From positions 1 to 53,379 of the forward strand of contig QCWE01000002.1 in NCBI GenBank assembly GCA_003149555.1: a stretch of 53,379 nt of DNA, in the 5' to 3' direction. Below are positions 25,870-34,410 of this stretch, one piece after another (positions within the stretch are counted from its first letter, which is position 1; each line of letters begins with the position of its first letter). The DNA comes from Candidatus Aquiluna sp. XM-24bin5 (lineage in GTDB: Bacteria; Actinomycetota; Actinomycetia; Actinomycetales; Microbacteriaceae). The notes beneath the pieces were generated by a model. That model saw only the letters and a list, made by a program, of their open reading frames with translations. It was not told the DNA's origin and did no database searches. The translations under genes and the position numbers were made by a program.

Positions 25870-26651
25870 ATGATGCCCTCTTTTTTTAGAATTTTTTCTA
25901 TTCGAGAAACATCAATAGGATTGTTGAGTTCCCAGAAAACACGATTATTGGCTTCAACCGGGACACAAGTAACCTGAACGCCGTTTTCCAAAAAGCGTAA
26001 TTGTTCCAACCCTTCGGCACGTTCGAGTGGGCCTTCTTCCCAATTTTTGTAAGCCCGTAATGCGTTGGGTGTATAAGCGTACACGCCAACATGATGCCAA
26101 ACTTGTGGGGGCTCTTGTAAGTCTGCGATATATGGCAAGACTTCTTTGGAGAAATACAACGCAGATTGATCATTTCTCATGACCACTGTCGTTCCACCAA
26201 CCCTGCCGTCTTTGCGGTCAGCAATAAAGTTGGATAGCATATCGCGATCACATCTTAGTACTGGCGTGGCCATTTGTGCTCCTTTAGCCATCACTGCCAG
26301 AAGAGCTTCAACAAACCAGTGTGGAGTTAATGGTGCGTCGCCTTGCAGGTTTATCACTGCGCTTGGTTCATATCCCAGCTGGGACAATCCTTCACTGCAT
26401 CGTTCTGTTCCGTTGCGCGCTTCTGCGGAAGTTATGAGGACTTCAGCCCCAAAGTTGGTCGCAACATCAGCTATGCGGGTGTCATCTGTAAGTACATAGA
26501 TGTTATCTACGCCGGGCACTGTTTTAGCGGCTTCCCATGCGCGTTGGATGAGTGTTTTTTTTTCTCCTGATGCCCCAACCAACTCCACCAATGGCTTTCC
26601 TGGATAGCGCATTGAGGCATACCTAGCTGGGATAAAAATTACGACGCTCAT
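25866..26651 (-). CDS. kdsB: 3-deoxy-manno-octulosonate cytidylyltransferase (CMP-Kdo synthetase)
   Basis: 261 residues. It activates Kdo with CTP to CMP-Kdo. Visible blocks are FIPARYASMRYPGKPL, the LIQRAWEAAK helix, YVLTDD, NGTERCSEGL, VINLQGDAPL (the QGD motif), HHVGVYAYTPNALRAY and LEQLRFLENG. ATGA overlaps with both neighbours (25866-25869 and 26648-26651) show a tight operon. The same enzyme is called KpsU in capsule loci. Whether this copy serves lipid A-core or a capsule cannot be told from sequence alone. Confidence 0.96.
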   Translation of the reverse strand: MSVVIFIPARYASMRYPGKPLVELVGASGEKKTLIQRAWEAAKTVPGVDNIYVLTDDTRIADVATNFGAEVLITSAEARNGTERCSEGLSQLGYEPSAVINLQGDAPLTPHWFVEALLAVMAKGAQMATPVLRCDRDMLSNFIADRKDGRVGGTTVVMRNDQSALYFSKEVLPYIADLQEPPQVWHHVGVYAYTPNALRAYKNWEEGPLERAEGLEQLRFLENGVQVTCVPVEANNRVFWELNNPIDVSRIEKILKKEGII

Positions 26652-27598
26652 ATAACACCTGCGCGAAGAAGGTCATGAATGTGCACTAAGCCTAATAGCG
26701 AACCATTTTCGGTTACCATCAGCGTACTGATTTGATTTGCGTTCATTTCTGCCAATGCCTCAGTGAGCAATGCATCAGGAGCAATGCAAAATGGGTGTGG
26801 GGTCGCAACCTCGCCTGCAGTGCAATTGGTAAGACGGTCAAGATTGCGTCGGAGGTCTCCGTCTGTGATTACGCCTTCTAGTTTCCCTTGGTCCATGACT
26901 GCAGCAACACCAAACCCCTTGGCGCTCATCACGATGAGTGTTTCACCCATGGACGTATTGGGCGTTACAGTTGGGAGAGCGTCACCTCGATGCATAATGG
27001 CAGAGACGCGAAGTAATTGCGCTCCTAAAGACCCGCCTGGATGGAACGTGGCATAGTTCTCTTTATCGAAGCCACGTTGTTTCATGAGAGCCACCGCAAG
27101 CGCATCACCAAGTGCCATTGCTAATGTTGTTGAGGTGGTCGGTGCCATGCCAATAGCGCAAGCTTCAGGTGCGGAGGGCAATTTTAATACGTAAGTTGCA
27201 GCATGTGCGAGTGTACTATCCGAGCGCTTGGTTATGGCGATGATTGGTATATCAAACCGAGTACAATAGGCTATAATATCTGCAAGTTCACGTGTCTCCC
27301 CCGAGTTGGAAATCATAATCACGGCGTCTTGGCGCGTAATCATGCCAAGATCGCCATGGCTTGCTTCGGTTGGATGCACGCTCTGGGATGGTGTCCCGGT
27401 TGATGCGAGGGTGGCGGCTATCTTATTGGCGACATGTCCAGACTTACCTATTCCAGAAACTATAACTCGGCCAGGTAAACTGATGAGATGTGATACTACT
27501 GTGTGAAGGTCAGGAGGGAGTTCTTCCGCTAACTGATTTAAAGCGGCTGCTTCCATTCTCAGGACTGTGCGGGCAACATCGGAAGGTTTTTCGATCAT
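26648..27598 (-). CDS. kpsF: Arabinose-5-phosphate isomerase (SIS + two CBS domains)
   Basis: 316 residues. It converts ribulose 5-phosphate to arabinose 5-phosphate, the first step to Kdo. The N-terminal SIS domain has SGIGKSGHVANKIAATLAST, HGDLGMITRQD and ISNSGETRELADI. GAQLLRVSAIMHRGDALP opens the CBS pair (about 195-316) with VITDGDLRRNLDR and VHIHDLLRAG. It belongs to the KdsD/KpsF/GutQ family; the neighbouring kdsB and kdsA fix the substrate. It is first in the operon, with 130 bases upstream to the next gene. Confidence 0.93.
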   Translation of the reverse strand: MIEKPSDVARTVLRMEAAALNQLAEELPPDLHTVVSHLISLPGRVIVSGIGKSGHVANKIAATLASTGTPSQSVHPTEASHGDLGMITRQDAVIMISNSGETRELADIIAYCTRFDIPIIAITKRSDSTLAHAATYVLKLPSAPEACAIGMAPTTSTTLAMALGDALAVALMKQRGFDKENYATFHPGGSLGAQLLRVSAIMHRGDALPTVTPNTSMGETLIVMSAKGFGVAAVMDQGKLEGVITDGDLRRNLDRLTNCTAGEVATPHPFCIAPDALLTEALAEMNANQISTLMVTENGSLLGLVHIHDLLRAGVI

Positions 27599-27728
27599 TT
27601 CTTGGGGCTTCCGATACTATTTTCTGAAGGAGTCTGGCGGTTGGCAGAGATATATCAAAGGCTACTGTGCGCGATAAGATTGCTATACATAGCTACGCTA
27701 CCGAGTGATGAGTGATGTGATACAGGAA

Positions 27729-28595
27729 TTAAATCTGTCGTGCACCGCTCACTGGGAGTATTGCATCAATACCTCCCCATATTTTCCAGCGTCGGCGCAA
27801 CATTTGGATTGCGTTTGCATCAAGCTCTGAGCGGCCCTGTTCGGCAATGCGATGGCGAAAGAGAGCATCCCGTTTGTCGGCCTCAGTGGTCTTCGGTTCA
27901 AACTGATTTGATGCCAGCCATATACCAATCCCTTGTCTGGTCAACATGCCCGAAAGCCATACATCATCTACATGGAATGCTTCTGGCGGTATTTCAAATG
28001 ACGTTGCATCAAAAAATTCAGGACGTACGATTACTCCGCCATAACCTTCGAAAATATCGGCAAAACCAGATTGAGCAATAATTCTGCGGGGTGGCTTTTG
28101 TGCCAAGGCAACATTGCCCTGCCCTATCAAAATCTGTCGTAGCCTTGATGCACGATATTCAAAATCCCAAGTTCGTGAACGACGCTTGTGCCGGGGACAC
28201 GCAAAGGCATTGCGTTGACTCAGGCCAGCTATGTCCCAGCCAGCCAGCGCTACAGCACATCCTGGGTGACGCTCAGCCTCTTCTATAAGCCCTTTTGCCC
28301 AGTCCGAACTGTAATTGCGATCATCATCACAGAAAAGGAGTTGTACATTTTCTCCGCGGTAGCGTTGTGCTGCTGCAAGTACCTTTGTGGCGGGTCCATA
28401 ATCCATATCTATACACTGGATATGGATGCCACTAGGCACCTTTGGCAACGTTCCATCCCAATTGGGGAAGCGTTGGTAACGTCGAGGCAAGTAAAGTTCA
28501 ACGCCATCAACACCCTTTTGAGCAACTAGAGATTCGAGTGTTGGGCCTATCAGCTCAAAGCGAGGTGGAATGGAGGAGAGGGTAATTAACGTCAT
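27729..28595 (-). CDS. Putative glycosyltransferase (GT-A fold)
   Basis: 288 residues with an N-terminal nucleotide-sugar domain: LITLSSIPPRF, a strand-helix series, and the DxD-like LLFCDDDRNYSSDWAKGL near residue 87-104. Later VIVRPEFFDA and FHVDDVWLSGML match acceptor-side features of GT-A enzymes, where the second acidic pair is a candidate catalytic site. The C-terminus is basic. There is no membrane segment, so it is a cytosolic transferase. It lies 130 bases upstream of kpsF on the same strand and probably serves the same polysaccharide. The CAZy family was not identified. Confidence 0.75.
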   Translation of the reverse strand: MTLITLSSIPPRFELIGPTLESLVAQKGVDGVELYLPRRYQRFPNWDGTLPKVPSGIHIQCIDMDYGPATKVLAAAQRYRGENVQLLFCDDDRNYSSDWAKGLIEEAERHPGCAVALAGWDIAGLSQRNAFACPRHKRRSRTWDFEYRASRLRQILIGQGNVALAQKPPRRIIAQSGFADIFEGYGGVIVRPEFFDATSFEIPPEAFHVDDVWLSGMLTRQGIGIWLASNQFEPKTTEADKRDALFRHRIAEQGRSELDANAIQMLRRRWKIWGGIDAILPVSGARQI

Positions 28596-28713
28596 TTTGA
28601 GTTAAACGACCCTCTAAAGTGGGCTGATCCTGCTTGATGCGTAGATATCCTATGCAAAACTGCTTCGTGCTTCTCACGCGGCTGGTTGATTTGATATGGC
28701 GTTGTGCGGCTGT

Positions 28714-29355
28714 TCACTTTGATGCCTCATTTTCCGCAACCTCAACCGCTTTGGTCATGTTTTCAAGGAGCTTGGCATTTTTGCGCGATCTTACACCGTA
28801 AAGCCGAGCGCTGAAGACGGTGATGATTTCGAGTACATCTCGCGCGAGCTCCTCTTCCAAACTCGTATCTTCTCCCTTGTTGAGAATAACGACCTCGACG
28901 CCTTTCGCTTCGCAAATCGCAAATACCAGTTCCGCGCCAAAACGCAGGAGCCGATCCTTGTGGGTGATAACGAGACGACCCACGCGATCTTCGATGATGT
29001 CATCGAGCAGTCGCTTCAGGCCTTTTTTGTGGTAGTTCATACCTGATCCGAAATCTGTAAAGATTTCGTAGGTCCAGCCTTGTTGGATGCAAAACGACTC
29101 TAAAATCTGCGCCTGCCGTTTCAGATCAGGCTTTTGGTCACGTGATGACACGCGTGCATAGGCGATTGTCTTGCGATCCGCTTGCACTTGGGCCCTATGC
29201 AGTTCTGGCTGCAATCTGGCCAAGTCATATCGCCTGCGCCCACCCTTAGTCACGAGGTCTGGAACAAGCTTGCCGCTTTCATGCCAGCGGCGGAGGGTAA
29301 GGGGCTGAACGCCCAAGGCCTTAGCAGCCACACTGATACTGACAAGTTTCCTCAT
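28714..29355 (-). CDS. tnpA: IS607-type TnpA serine recombinase
   Basis: 213 residues. A MerR-like helix-turn-helix opens the protein (VSISVAAKALGVQPLTLRRW, GGRRRYDLARL). A small serine recombinase domain follows: IAYARVSSRDQKPDL with the nucleophilic Ser, an FTDFGSGMNYHKKGLKRLL block, and ITHKDRLLRFG. The arrangement is that of IS607-family transposases. All catalytic landmarks look intact and the length is normal. The tnpB/IscB-type partner usually found downstream is absent; the next gene is the glycosyltransferase. The protein may therefore be a lone remnant, or a mini-element using in-trans ends. It separates the Kdo operon from manC. Confidence 0.88.
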   Translation of the reverse strand: MRKLVSISVAAKALGVQPLTLRRWHESGKLVPDLVTKGGRRRYDLARLQPELHRAQVQADRKTIAYARVSSRDQKPDLKRQAQILESFCIQQGWTYEIFTDFGSGMNYHKKGLKRLLDDIIEDRVGRLVITHKDRLLRFGAELVFAICEAKGVEVVILNKGEDTSLEEELARDVLEIITVFSARLYGVRSRKNAKLLENMTKAVEVAENEASK

Positions 29356-29756
29356 GTAATGATCAATAAAGATGCTGAATGATTAGTTCAATGCGAAAGT
29401 GGTGGTGCCCTGTTTGGTGCAGTCTGCAATCTAAAAGACCATGAAGCCTGCCAGTATCTAAGTTCACGCCCTCCCCAGCATACGGGGTAGGCCTAGGCGC
29501 AGGACGCGCCGAAATGATGCGGATCACTTCAACCGGCTCGTCAAATGGCCTGTCTTCCGCAAGCGTGTGAGCGACTAAGACGACCGCAAGGCCATCGATC
29601 TGCCCAACCGTCTGCCTCCGTTATTCATGAGAGATGTCCATATGTCAGGCTGACTTTGTATCGGTTTGGGTGGGTGACCTTTACCTTAGAACATTCTATT
29701 ACTCAGTTCGATACAAGATACTCTGGGCATATCTCTCCCAGCAACGCGAGTAATGC
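29356..29756. other. Intergenic region upstream of manC
   Basis: Holds the upstream side of the IS607-type gene and the manC promoter region. A small inverted repeat CCCC/GGGG lies at about 29475-29489. A few residues near 29520-29570 (HFNRLVKWPVFRKRV) look like an eroded transposase tail, but I cannot place them. No confident gene. Confidence 0.35.
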
Positions 29757-31184
29757 ATGTCTGACCTTCCTCTTATCACCCCTGTATTGCTTTGTGGCGG
29801 TTCTGGAACAAGGCTTTGGCCCCTATCTCGCAAAAGCTACCCAAAGCAGTTTGTACAGCTCTTGGGTGAAGAAAGCTTATTTCAGGATGCAGCGCGGCGC
29901 GTTTCAGGTGAAAACTTTTTGGCGCCTTTGGCAGTCACTGGTGATGGCTTTCGGTTTGTCGTGGCAGAACAATTAGATCATTGCGGGTTACGCCCGTCTG
30001 CAATTCTGATTGAACCAGAGGGGCGCAACACTGCGCCTGCGGCGGCCGCCGCTGCTTTGCATCTCGTAACGCAAGACCCGCAAGCTTTGATGCTTTTAGT
30101 GCCTGCAGACCATGCAATTCCTGATACAAAATCTTTCCAAGCCGCTGTTTTTAACGGTGCTAAAGCAGCCGTAGAGGGTCAAATTGTGACCTTTGGGGTT
30201 AAGCCCACAAGACCTGAGACCGGCTATGGCTGGCTAGAGACTGGCCCCGAAATGCAGCCTGGTGTCAGTGTGCTGGAACGTTTTGTTGAGAAACCGGACG
30301 TTGCGGCAGCAGAGGCGCTTTTTGCGGACGATCGATATCTATGGAATGCAGGTCTGTTTTTGACGCGGGCAGACATCTTACTTGCTGCCTTCGAGGACTA
30401 TGCTCCAGACATTCTGAGCGATACACGCGCAGCTATGAATGCTGCAGAGCTAGATTTAGGTTTCTTACGAATAAATGCCCAGCTCTGGGGAAAGGTCCGC
30501 GCAGAGTCCATAGACTATGCTGTAATGGAGCATGCGCAAAATGTGAGCGTCGTGCGTCTCAATGGCGAGTGGTCGGACCTCGGTTCGTGGGAGGCAGTTT
30601 GGCAGGAAAGCCCGAGAGATCCACAAGGCAATGCAACGTCTGGCCTGTCAACAGTCATTGATTGCGAGGATACGCTTCTCCGCTCTGAAAGCGATGAAAT
30701 CGAATTGGTAGGCATTGGGCTGAAGAATGTGGTCGCGATTGCCATGCGCGACGCTGTGCTTGTGGCGGATCTCTCTGACAGTCAAAGTGTCCGACGTGCA
30801 GTCGATGTGCTTAAGGCGAGAGACGCGAAGCAAGCGGTACAACTTCCTGTGGATCATCGTCCTTGGGGGTGGTTTGAGACGCTCATTCTTGCTGAGCGGT
30901 TTCAGGTGAAACGTATTCATGTCCATCCAGGAGCGGCGCTCTCTATGCAAAGCCATGTGCACCGTTCAGAGCACTGGATTGTTGTTTCTGGTACCGCCAG
31001 GGTAACAGTAGATGATGAAGTGCGTCTCCTAACTGAAAATCAGTCCGTTTATATCCCTTTGGGTGCAGTGCATCGGATGGAAAATCCAGGTAAAGTGCCA
31101 ATGGTGCTGATAGAAGTGCAAACTGGCACCTATCTTGGTGAGGACGATATCATCCGCTATGAGGATATCTACTCACGTACCTGA
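29757..31184 (+). CDS. manC: Mannose-1-phosphate guanylyltransferase / mannose-6-phosphate isomerase
   Basis: 475 residues, the bifunctional type II length. The N-terminal GDP-mannose pyrophosphorylase domain has PVLLCGGSGTRLWPLSRKSY and PKQF, EPEGRNTAPAAAAAAL, LVPADHAI and FVEKP. The C-terminal cupin of the isomerase has RPWGWFETL, QVKRIHVHPGAALSMQSH, EHWIVVSGTA, and ENQSVYIPLGAVHRMENPGK. It supplies GDP-mannose for exopolysaccharide or lipopolysaccharide, with the phosphohexomutase that converges on it. The two genes overlap by 12 bases at their 3' ends. The start ATG at 29757 gives the normal N-terminus. Confidence 0.95.
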   Translation: MSDLPLITPVLLCGGSGTRLWPLSRKSYPKQFVQLLGEESLFQDAARRVSGENFLAPLAVTGDGFRFVVAEQLDHCGLRPSAILIEPEGRNTAPAAAAAALHLVTQDPQALMLLVPADHAIPDTKSFQAAVFNGAKAAVEGQIVTFGVKPTRPETGYGWLETGPEMQPGVSVLERFVEKPDVAAAEALFADDRYLWNAGLFLTRADILLAAFEDYAPDILSDTRAAMNAAELDLGFLRINAQLWGKVRAESIDYAVMEHAQNVSVVRLNGEWSDLGSWEAVWQESPRDPQGNATSGLSTVIDCEDTLLRSESDEIELVGIGLKNVVAIAMRDAVLVADLSDSQSVRRAVDVLKARDAKQAVQLPVDHRPWGWFETLILAERFQVKRIHVHPGAALSMQSHVHRSEHWIVVSGTARVTVDDEVRLLTENQSVYIPLGAVHRMENPGKVPMVLIEVQTGTYLGEDDIIRYEDIYSRT

Positions 31185-32567
31185 TAAATGTTCTCTTAAG
31201 TGAGATGTCACCAAGTTTAAGCTTTTTTGTACCAGCAACTCAGCACGGGTCGTTGTGTCTGCTTCAGCATAGCAGCGAAACTCTGGCGCGTTCCCAGAGG
31301 GCCGCAGGTGAATTATTGTTTTATCTTCAAAGGTAACCCGCAATCCGTCTGTGGTATCGATGCTGGCCTCTTTGGCAAGGCTGCTGAAAAAACGTGTCCG
31401 TCGTCTTTGATCAGTGATTAATTTTGTGATGAAAGCTTGTGACCTTTCTGATGGGATTCCTTGAATTCTATCGGCCGCCGTAAATCTTTTCGGCATCATT
31501 GAAACCAACCGAGCAAGGCTGATGCCTCTTCGTTTGGTCATTGCTAAGGGAGCGATAATTGGCAAAAGACAATCGCGCGTCATTAATGGATCCAGTGTTC
31601 CGCACGGGCCTTGTGCTTTGAATCCCAATATAAATCCCCCATTTGCTTCATAGCCTACAACACGTCCAGAGTTGGCTTCCATCGCTTCGATAACAAAGGG
31701 GGAGCCAATTTTTGTGCGAACCACTTTGCGGAATCCGATCTGGTCAACGCCTGTGTTGGATGAGACCGGTGTGCAAACTGTATCTGCATTAAGCATTTGA
31801 GCAACGATTGGTCCCAGTACATCCCCTGTCACCAATGTGCCGTTTTCATCTACAACCATAGGCCTATCGGCGTCACCATCAGTAGAAACCAGCGCGTCAA
31901 GTGAATGCTCACTACACCAATTTTGAAATAGTTTGCGCGTCTGCGTGTCCACCGCTTCGGTATCTACTGGGGTAAAATGGTTGGCACGTGCCAATCGCAC
32001 TACGTCAGCCCCCATATTAGATAGTATGGTGGCCAATGCGTCTCGGGCAACCGATGAATGTTCGTATATGCCAATCCGTAAACCGTTGAGTGCCTTTTCA
32101 CCAAAGGCATTCACATATCGCTCAATATATTCTTGGAGAGCGTTGTGCGCGTGCTCCCATTGGCCATTGGCTACTAAATCAGGTTTGGCACCCAGTGTTG
32201 CCGAGATTTTGGCTTCGTCGCATTTTGTAATTTCTCCGGTCGGAAGGTAAAATTTCAGTCCATTACGGTCAGCGGGAATATGGCTTCCTGTGACCATAAT
32301 AGCTGTCTGTCCCATTCGCATTGCGGTGAGTGCCAATGCCGGTGTTGGTAAGGTGCCGTGGTCAATTGCTGTGAGACCTGAGGCGGTGATCGCTCGGATC
32401 ACTGCCTTGGCAATTTGTGGTGAAGACTCTCGAAGATCTCGTCCTACATGTACTGCACCTTCGGGAGCGCTTATTTTAAGAAATGCGTGAGTGTAGTCGG
32501 CGACTAAGGTGTCTGTTAGTTCTGAAACCAGACCGCGTAGGCCGCTTGTGCCGAATTTGGGGGACAT
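31173..32567 (-). CDS. Phosphomannomutase/phosphoglucomutase-family phosphohexomutase
   Basis: 464 residues from the ATG at 32567, which puts FGTSGLRG at residue 4 as in the family. The phosphoserine loop reads VTGSHIPADRNGLKF, the metal site is STDGDADRP, the sugar loop YEANGGF and the phosphate site RPSGNAPEFR. The TGSHIP version of the serine loop is found in enzymes annotated as phosphomannomutase. Given manC on the facing strand, mannose 6-phosphate to mannose 1-phosphate is the likely reaction; glucosamine or glucose forms cannot be excluded. The upstream 24 residues of the longer frame lack conserved features. Confidence 0.88.
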   Translation of the reverse strand: MSPKFGTSGLRGLVSELTDTLVADYTHAFLKISAPEGAVHVGRDLRESSPQIAKAVIRAITASGLTAIDHGTLPTPALALTAMRMGQTAIMVTGSHIPADRNGLKFYLPTGEITKCDEAKISATLGAKPDLVANGQWEHAHNALQEYIERYVNAFGEKALNGLRIGIYEHSSVARDALATILSNMGADVVRLARANHFTPVDTEAVDTQTRKLFQNWCSEHSLDALVSTDGDADRPMVVDENGTLVTGDVLGPIVAQMLNADTVCTPVSSNTGVDQIGFRKVVRTKIGSPFVIEAMEANSGRVVGYEANGGFILGFKAQGPCGTLDPLMTRDCLLPIIAPLAMTKRRGISLARLVSMMPKRFTAADRIQGIPSERSQAFITKLITDQRRRTRFFSSLAKEASIDTTDGLRVTFEDKTIIHLRPSGNAPEFRCYAEADTTTRAELLVQKSLNLVTSHLREHLSGT

Positions 32568-32825
32568 GTTGGCAGTCCTTGTGTGCGTAATTATGTTAGC
32601 ATGGCCTAAAAAGTGTGAACTGAAGGCCACCCGCCTCATGTGCCAAACCAGCCATAAGGCGATGAAGATGTTAAAGTCCTACGGACGCAGAACCTGTGTG
32701 TGAGCGTAGATGTGCTGCTTTTTTAGCTGCTGCTTGAGTGAGCGCAGCTTCCAAACTATCAGTCTCACTGTTGAGGATATAATCAGCCGAAGACGGTCAC
32801 ATTTTCTTGTAAGGCTCCAAAGCTA

Positions 32826-33557
32826 ATGGAATTTCTTCCAATCTACATTTTAAGCTTGAAGGATGCACAGCGTTTTATGCCGCTTGCCAAGGCGCTTGAG
32901 GCTCATGGTGTAGATTACGAGATCTTTTGGGGCATTGATGGTCGAGACGGACTACCAGCGATATATGAAAAAAACATAGATCGTCTCGGTGCAGAGGCTC
33001 GAATGGGTCGGCCAATGTCGGATGGTGAATTCGCCTGTGCCCTCTCACATCGACAAATCTATATGCGGATTGCAGAAGGAGATGCGCCCGCGGCTATTGT
33101 ACTAGAGGACGATGCCGATCTCTCCCAAGCATTTTTTTCGCTCGGGCAATTGCTGACTGAGCCTCCCTGTGGATTGCTGTTGTTTGATCATAAAAACACT
33201 TACGTAAATCTCCGTGATCGGCTATTCATGGCTGGAGAGGTTTATGCGTACCGGATGGTTTTGCCGCCATTTTTAGCGACGGGATACATGGTTTCACGAG
33301 AGGTCGCGGCACATCTTGCCTTTCGTGATGGTCCAGTAACGCAACCGTCGGATTGGCCTGATGTCATTACAAAATTTGATAGCTATGCTTGTGCTCCAAG
33401 GTTAATCACACAAAGAAACCGAGCCTCTGAGGTATCTGGTTTGGAAGAAGGCCGCCGGCGCCATAAATATAAAAAACGTAAAAGCCTCCGACGAATTTTT
33501 TATAAGGCATACTGGCGACGTTGGATAACGAAGCGATTAGCTTATAAATTGGCTTGA
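32826..33557 (+). CDS. Glycosyltransferase family 25 protein (LPS type)
   Basis: 243 residues. GT25 pattern: IYILSLKDAQRFMPLAKALE and IDGRDGL near the start, SDGEFACALSHRQIY, AIVLEDDADL (the DxD-type block near residue 95) and LPPFLATGYMVSREVA. The C-terminus is strongly basic (RRRHKYKKRKSLRRIF), perhaps for membrane contact. GT25 enzymes add galactose or related sugars to lipooligosaccharide. It lies near the mannose genes and probably acts on the same surface glycan. It ends 30 bases from a convergent gene. Confidence 0.88.
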   Translation: MEFLPIYILSLKDAQRFMPLAKALEAHGVDYEIFWGIDGRDGLPAIYEKNIDRLGAEARMGRPMSDGEFACALSHRQIYMRIAEGDAPAAIVLEDDADLSQAFFSLGQLLTEPPCGLLLFDHKNTYVNLRDRLFMAGEVYAYRMVLPPFLATGYMVSREVAAHLAFRDGPVTQPSDWPDVITKFDSYACAPRLITQRNRASEVSGLEEGRRRHKYKKRKSLRRIFYKAYWRRWITKRLAYKLA

Positions 33558-33586
33558 AAATCCAAACATGCTATTGGCGAGAGCTT

Positions 33587-34261
33587 TTACGTAGAGCGCA
33601 GTAAAATTTTATTGGACCCTATAGCCGCGGCAACCTTTTGATATGAGAGCGCCCTCGTTGGCGATGTGCTGGACGCTGAACGTAGCAAAACGGTTTCAGC
33701 TTCTTCCAAAATTTCCGCAGCTTGAATTTTTAAGGCCGCCGTTCTTGTTGCGGCAGTTGCATCCATTGAACGCGTTGTTACAAGCTTTTCTCCGGATTCA
33801 TCGGTCAGATATGCTCGTAACGCTGGTTTCTCTCGGTCAAGATTATTTTGAACCAATTGATCAAGTTTACGAGCAGCAGTATGTAAAGAAGAGCGAATAA
33901 TTTCGTCTCCACCATTGCGTTGCAATGCGTTTGCCAAGTCTTTGTAGGTAACTGCAAAGCATGCGACCCTATACTCGTCACCCATGTCTTCACATATTTT
34001 CTGAATTTGGGCCAAATTCTGTGCCACGAGAGAGGCTTGAGCTTCTACCTCAAGATTGGGTGAAATACCCCATGTATTGGAAGATGATTGACCAGAAAAG
34101 CGTTGCTTGCGAGGGCCATCTTCGTCGTTGTCTGACTGATTTGCCGTATCAGCCATATCGCTTTGCGATCCGTCATATGCCTCTTTAGATGTTTGAGCGG
34201 ATAGTGAGAAAGCATTGATGGTACAGACGATTGCCAAAATGATACTAATCAAATACCGCAT
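33587..34261 (-). CDS. Periplasmic helical protein of unknown function
   Basis: 224 residues from the ATG at 34261, giving a clear signal peptide (MRYLISIILAIVC then TINAFSLSAQ). An acidic, low-complexity spacer (DMADTANQSDNDEDGPRK) precedes a helical domain. The domain has two cysteines (KICEDMG, VACFAV) that may form a disulfide. An earlier in-frame start at 34300 would bury the signal peptide. No family recognised; the gene stands alone, convergent with the GT25 gene. Confidence 0.6.
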   Translation of the reverse strand: MRYLISIILAIVCTINAFSLSAQTSKEAYDGSQSDMADTANQSDNDEDGPRKQRFSGQSSSNTWGISPNLEVEAQASLVAQNLAQIQKICEDMGDEYRVACFAVTYKDLANALQRNGGDEIIRSSLHTAARKLDQLVQNNLDREKPALRAYLTDESGEKLVTTRSMDATAATRTAALKIQAAEILEEAETVLLRSASSTSPTRALSYQKVAAAIGSNKILLRST

Positions 34262-34369
34262 GGTTCTTTGGCCCCTACTGAGTGGCTGATGATATGCCAT
34301 AATTTTACTGCACCTTCAAAGGTGTAGCAAAGAATTTTCAATTTCTAAAGCTGGCTTGCCTCTTCCTCC

Positions 34370-34401
34370 CAAAAGAAATGAGCGTTCGTTGCGAACGCTC
34401 A
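34370..34401 (-). terminator. Intrinsic terminator of the polyamine dehydrogenase gene
   Basis: On the minus strand a 9-bp perfect stem GAGCGTTCG/CGAACGCTC (34380-34400) with a three-base loop, extended by one A-T pair, is followed by ATTTCTTTT. It lies 10 bases past the stop at 34411. Confidence 0.75.
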
Positions 34402-34410
34402 CTATTAAGA

